A stretch of DNA of 16,621 bases from an uncultured Mollicutes bacterium (lineage in GTDB: Bacteria; Bacillota_I; Bacilli_A; RFN20; CAG-288): the NCBI GenBank assembly GCA_900549915.1, contig URQF01000022.1, forward strand, positions 1-16,621. Reading direction: 5' to 3'. The notes beneath the pieces are model-generated. The model was not told the origin of the DNA. It saw only the letters and a program-made list of their open reading frames with translations, and did not search any database. Position numbers and translations under genes: made by a program. Shown piece after piece: positions 14,514 through 16,621 of this stretch (position 1 is its first letter; each line of letters starts with the position of its first letter).

Positions 14514-15260
14514 ATGGAAGAAGCAAAGAAAACAAAGACTCCGCTGATTCAGAAGCTGAAAGCCTACTTTCCGAAATACTTCAAATCTTTGAATTATCCT
14601 TTCTATCTATCCAGGATTGCTTTAGCCATCGGATTATTTGTCGTCGACTATTTCACGAAACATATTGCCTTTGACTTCCTTAGCGGAAAACCGGAAGGCT
14701 TCGTGCAGGAAAACTATATTCCCGGTTTGATTGATTTAACCTTAGTCGGAAACAAAGGTGCTGCCTGGGGATCTTTCTCTGGAAAGAGGTGGGCACTTGT
14801 TATCATCTCTTCCATTGCCTCCGTCATGTTGACCATCAATCTCCTCTTCCGTTTCACTGCCTATAACAAAGTCTTAAGGATTGGCGTCACCTTGATGCTA
14901 CCAGGTGCTGCTGGAAATCTCGTTGATCGAATCGGATTCTTAGCTCAGAAAGGAATCTACAAAGACGGCGTTGTTGACTTCCTCAAGTTCCATTTCTGGA
15001 AAAGTTTCCCTGTCTGCAACATTGCTGACTATTGCCTTTCTGTCGGTGTAGTCCTGCTTCTTATCGGCTTTGTCAGGGAATTTGTAAAGGAATACAAACA
15101 GATCAAAGCGGAAGAAGAAGCGGATAAAAAGAAAGCACTTGCCGAGGGAAAGGAAGTTGATGTGAAAGAAGAAGACAGGAACAAAAAACTGTCTGCCCTT
15201 TCTCAGAAAGATGAGACTGAAAACCATGATTCAGAAAAAGGAAGTTCTGGAAAAGAATAG
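14514..15260 (+). CDS. lspA: Lipoprotein signal peptidase (signal peptidase II) with N- and C-terminal extensions
   Basis: This membrane aspartyl protease removes signal peptides from prolipoproteins, such as the sugar-binding lipoprotein encoded in this window. Core motifs are DYFTK (45-49), NKGAAWG (80-86), GNLVDRIG (134-141) with Asp138, and FPVCNIADYCLSVGV (165-179) with Asp172; Asp138 and Asp172 are the catalytic pair. Four hydrophobic segments lie near 33-46, 93-112, 121-136 and 172-189. Most LspA proteins have about 150-170 residues. This one has 248, with about 30 polar residues before the first membrane segment and about 55 Lys/Glu-rich residues after the last. The ATG is three bases after the ileS stop, with GGAAGGAAAA overlapping the end of ileS. 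The downstream pseudouridine synthase gene starts inside its 3' end. Confidence 0.95.
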   Translation: MEEAKKTKTPLIQKLKAYFPKYFKSLNYPFYLSRIALAIGLFVVDYFTKHIAFDFLSGKPEGFVQENYIPGLIDLTLVGNKGAAWGSFSGKRWALVIISSIASVMLTINLLFRFTAYNKVLRIGVTLMLPGAAGNLVDRIGFLAQKGIYKDGVVDFLKFHFWKSFPVCNIADYCLSVGVVLLLIGFVREFVKEYKQIKAEEEADKKKALAEGKEVDVKEEDRNKKLSALSQKDETENHDSEKGSSGKE

Positions 15261-16152
15261 ACTCGATGTAGCCGTTGGTATTCTCTTTTCCTTGACCCGT
15301 TCCCAAGCCCAGAAAGCAATCAAAGAAGGCAGAGTCCTCGTCAATGGTGAGAAAAAGGAATCTCCTTCCTTCAAAGCTATGCCTGGCAGGGAACTGACAC
15401 TAGATGCTCTTGATCCGGAACAAATCAAAGTTCCCAAGAAACCAACGATCGATGTAAAACTAGACTTCGTCTACCAAGATAAAGATATTTCCATCCTTAA
15501 CAAGCCCCGTGGCAGGGTCGTGCATCCGGCACCAGGACATGACAACAATACGATCGTCAACTACCTGCTCAACGAAGATTTCTTTGATTTCGATGTCAAT
15601 GACAGCGATGATTTACGTCCTGGCATTGTCCATCGAATCGACAAAGACACCTCTGGACTCTTAGCCATTGCAAACAACAAGCCGACCCAAAGTGCTTTAT
15701 CCGAGGAAATCAAAGAACGCGATTTCCATCGTTCCTATCTTGCTTTGGTCTACGGAAACGTAAAAGACAAACGGTTTAAGATTGATGCTCCGTTAACACG
15801 TCCAAACCACACAGAAAGAAAAGCGGTTGTCGATGTCTATAAAGGAAGAGATGCTATCACGCATTGTACCCTTCTTGCTTCTACAGGAAAAGTCTCCCTC
15901 TTAAAGGTGACCTTGGAAACGGGTCGCACCCATCAGATCCGTGCCCATCTTGCCTATATCGGATATCCCATTGTCGGTGATCCCCTTTACGGAAGAAAGA
16001 ACGATGAAAAGATTGCTTCGAAAGGTCAGGCCCTTCATGCTTACTCTTTGTCCCTGATTCATCCGGACAATAGGAAAAGAAGGACATTCTATGCACCAAT
16101 CGAAGATTACTTCAAAAAGCTGTTAATCTATTTCTTCAAGACAAATATTTGA
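15211..16152 (+). CDS. rluD: RluD-family 23S rRNA pseudouridine synthase (RluA group)
   Basis: The protein has 313 residues from this ATG. It has an N-terminal S4 RNA-binding domain (about 16-65, with SQAQKAIKEGRVLVNG at 31-46) and an RluA-type catalytic domain. The motif HRIDKDTSGLL (141-151) holds the catalytic Asp144. ILNKPRGRVVHPAPGH (95-110) and ETGRTHQIRAHLAYIGYPIVGDP follow the family pattern. It would isomerise uridines to pseudouridine in 23S rRNA. The start is uncertain: ATG 15211 and ATG 15226 both lie inside lspA (overlaps of 50 and 35 bases) and neither has a strong Shine-Dalgarno. The ileS-lspA-rluD order is common in Firmicutes. A terminator begins right at the stop. Exact target uridines cannot be told from other RluA-group members. 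Confidence 0.92.
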   Translation: MRLKTMIQKKEVLEKNRLDVAVGILFSLTRSQAQKAIKEGRVLVNGEKKESPSFKAMPGRELTLDALDPEQIKVPKKPTIDVKLDFVYQDKDISILNKPRGRVVHPAPGHDNNTIVNYLLNEDFFDFDVNDSDDLRPGIVHRIDKDTSGLLAIANNKPTQSALSEEIKERDFHRSYLALVYGNVKDKRFKIDAPLTRPNHTERKAVVDVYKGRDAITHCTLLASTGKVSLLKVTLETGRTHQIRAHLAYIGYPIVGDPLYGRKNDEKIASKGQALHAYSLSLIHPDNRKRRTFYAPIEDYFKKLLIYFFKTNI

Positions 16153-16178
16153 AAAAGAGCGTCGCTTGACGCTCTTTT
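16152..16178 (+). terminator. Terminator after rluD (possibly bidirectional)
   Basis: AGAGCGTC (16156-16163), loop GCTT, GACGCTCT (16168-16175), flanked by A and T runs (16152-16155 and 16175-16178, then CTTTTT). The stem can extend through the A/T pairs. The A run makes it usable for the converging mnmG transcript as well. Confidence 0.88.
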
Positions 16179-16187
16179 CTTTTTCTA

Positions 16188-16265
16188 CTATAAAATCCTT
16201 TTCGACGGAATGTAATTCGGCATTCACAGGAAGCCGTGATTCCAGGAAGAAGCAAATCGTCGAAA
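16188..16265. other. Possible small structured RNA or regulatory hairpin between rluD and mnmG
   Basis: A TATAAA/TAAAAT sequence lies at 16189-16196 on the + strand. TTTCGACG (16200-16207) is the reverse complement of CGTCGAAA (16258-16265). Inside are GAATG...CATTC and GGAA...TTCC pairings. No protein frame is convincing in 16153-16387. Without a recognisable terminator on the + strand or known RNA motifs this stays a weak candidate. Confidence 0.3.
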
Positions 16266-16387
16266 GAAGAGAAGCTGAAGGTCCAGAAAAAGAGTACGAA
16301 CACTAGAGAATGGAGAACGTCGTCCTAAAAAAATTTGCACCCCTAGGGAACAGAAAAGTCTCAAACAAATTGAAAAAGCGCTCTTCT

Positions 16388-16621
16388 TTATTTTCGGTAT
16401 CGGACATGGAAAGAAAGAACATCAATATCGCTAGGATGAACGTTTGTAATCTGCCTTGCCTGTCCTAAGGTCTTAGGACGCAATAGGTTCAGCTTTTCTC
16501 TTGCTTCCAAGGAAAGGCCATCCCTATGAAGATAATCCAGATCATCCGGAAGAGGGAGTTCTTCATATTCGCTTCTTCTCTTAGCTTCTTTGAGCTCCCT
16601 TAGAATATAGCCTTCGTATTT
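16388..16621 (-). CDS. mnmG: MnmG (GidA), tRNA U34 carboxymethylaminomethyl-modifying enzyme, C-terminal fragment
   Basis: The - strand is open from the window edge to TAA at 16390-16388, giving 77 residues. They match the C-terminal helical domain of MnmG: KYEGYILRE at the start, PLPDDLDY, LSLEAREKLNLLRPKTLGQA, then ITNVHPSDIDVL before a short tail. This domain binds MnmE and tRNA. With MnmE the enzyme installs the carboxymethylaminomethyl or aminomethyl group on wobble uridine using FAD. The FAD-binding part lies outside the window. It converges on rluD, and the hairpin at 16156-16175 may end its transcript. Confidence 0.9.
   Translation of the reverse strand, partial: KYEGYILRELKEAKRRSEYEELPLPDDLDYLHRDGLSLEAREKLNLLRPKTLGQARQITNVHPSDIDVLSFHVRYRK

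Noticed and set aside
16200..16265. SRP RNA or RNase P RNA in the rluD-mnmG gap
   Set aside because: The CAGG and GGAAGAAGCA strings recall the SRP core, but the GGAA tetraloop context and asymmetric loop do not fit, and no RNase P core motif is present.
16312..16470. + strand open frame starting at ATG 16312
   Set aside because: It is antisense to the conserved mnmG C-terminus, has no ribosome binding site and no recognisable domain.

Overview
The window reads as a chromosomal segment of a Firmicutes-type bacterium with a moderate A+T bias. I would place it in the Bacilli near the Erysipelotrichia or the gut Mollicutes-like lineages, but that placement is inference. It rests on the ileS-lspA-rluD gene order, a lipoprotein-anchored sugar-binding protein, GGAGG-type ribosome binding sites, TGA used as a stop, and frequent AGG arginine codons. 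No intact mobile element, CRISPR array or rRNA gene is visible.

Layout. Positions 1-672 hold the 3' part of a LysR-type regulator on the + strand. It converges on a six-gene sugar operon on the - strand (8188 down to 729), transcribed as LacI-type regulator, TIM-barrel sugar isomerase/epimerase, Gfo/Idh/MocA oxidoreductase, substrate-binding lipoprotein, double ABC ATPase, RbsC-type permease. The gaps are short (14-75 nt), the last two genes overlap by ATGA, and a strong terminator closes the operon. The operon imports an unidentified sugar or polyol and probably oxidises and isomerises it. It has no sugar kinase and no glycosidase. The permease carries an unusual charged, coiled-coil-like cytoplasmic tail of about 155 residues.

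Positions 8290-9160 contain no intact gene. This A+T-rich stretch holds a 165-bp unit bounded by 13-bp inverted repeats, decayed fragments that look like N-termini of a DUF4143-type AAA ATPase, and three consecutive strong hairpins. A tRNA-Leu(GAG) gene on the - strand, with its own promoter and terminator, follows.

From 9349 the + strand carries housekeeping-type genes in two groups. The first is a tight overlapping trio: YgjP/DUF45-like metallopeptidase, SpoU/TrmH-family RNA methyltransferase and alpha/beta hydrolase, ending in a terminator. The second is ileS-lspA-rluD, with its own promoter and terminator. The window ends inside the C-terminus of mnmG (gidA) on the - strand, converging on rluD.

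The most unusual features are the charged tails on two membrane proteins (the permease and LspA), the operator-like repeats flanking the sugar promoter, a possibly leaderless metallopeptidase gene, and the structured gene-poor region. I see no clearly new multi-gene system.
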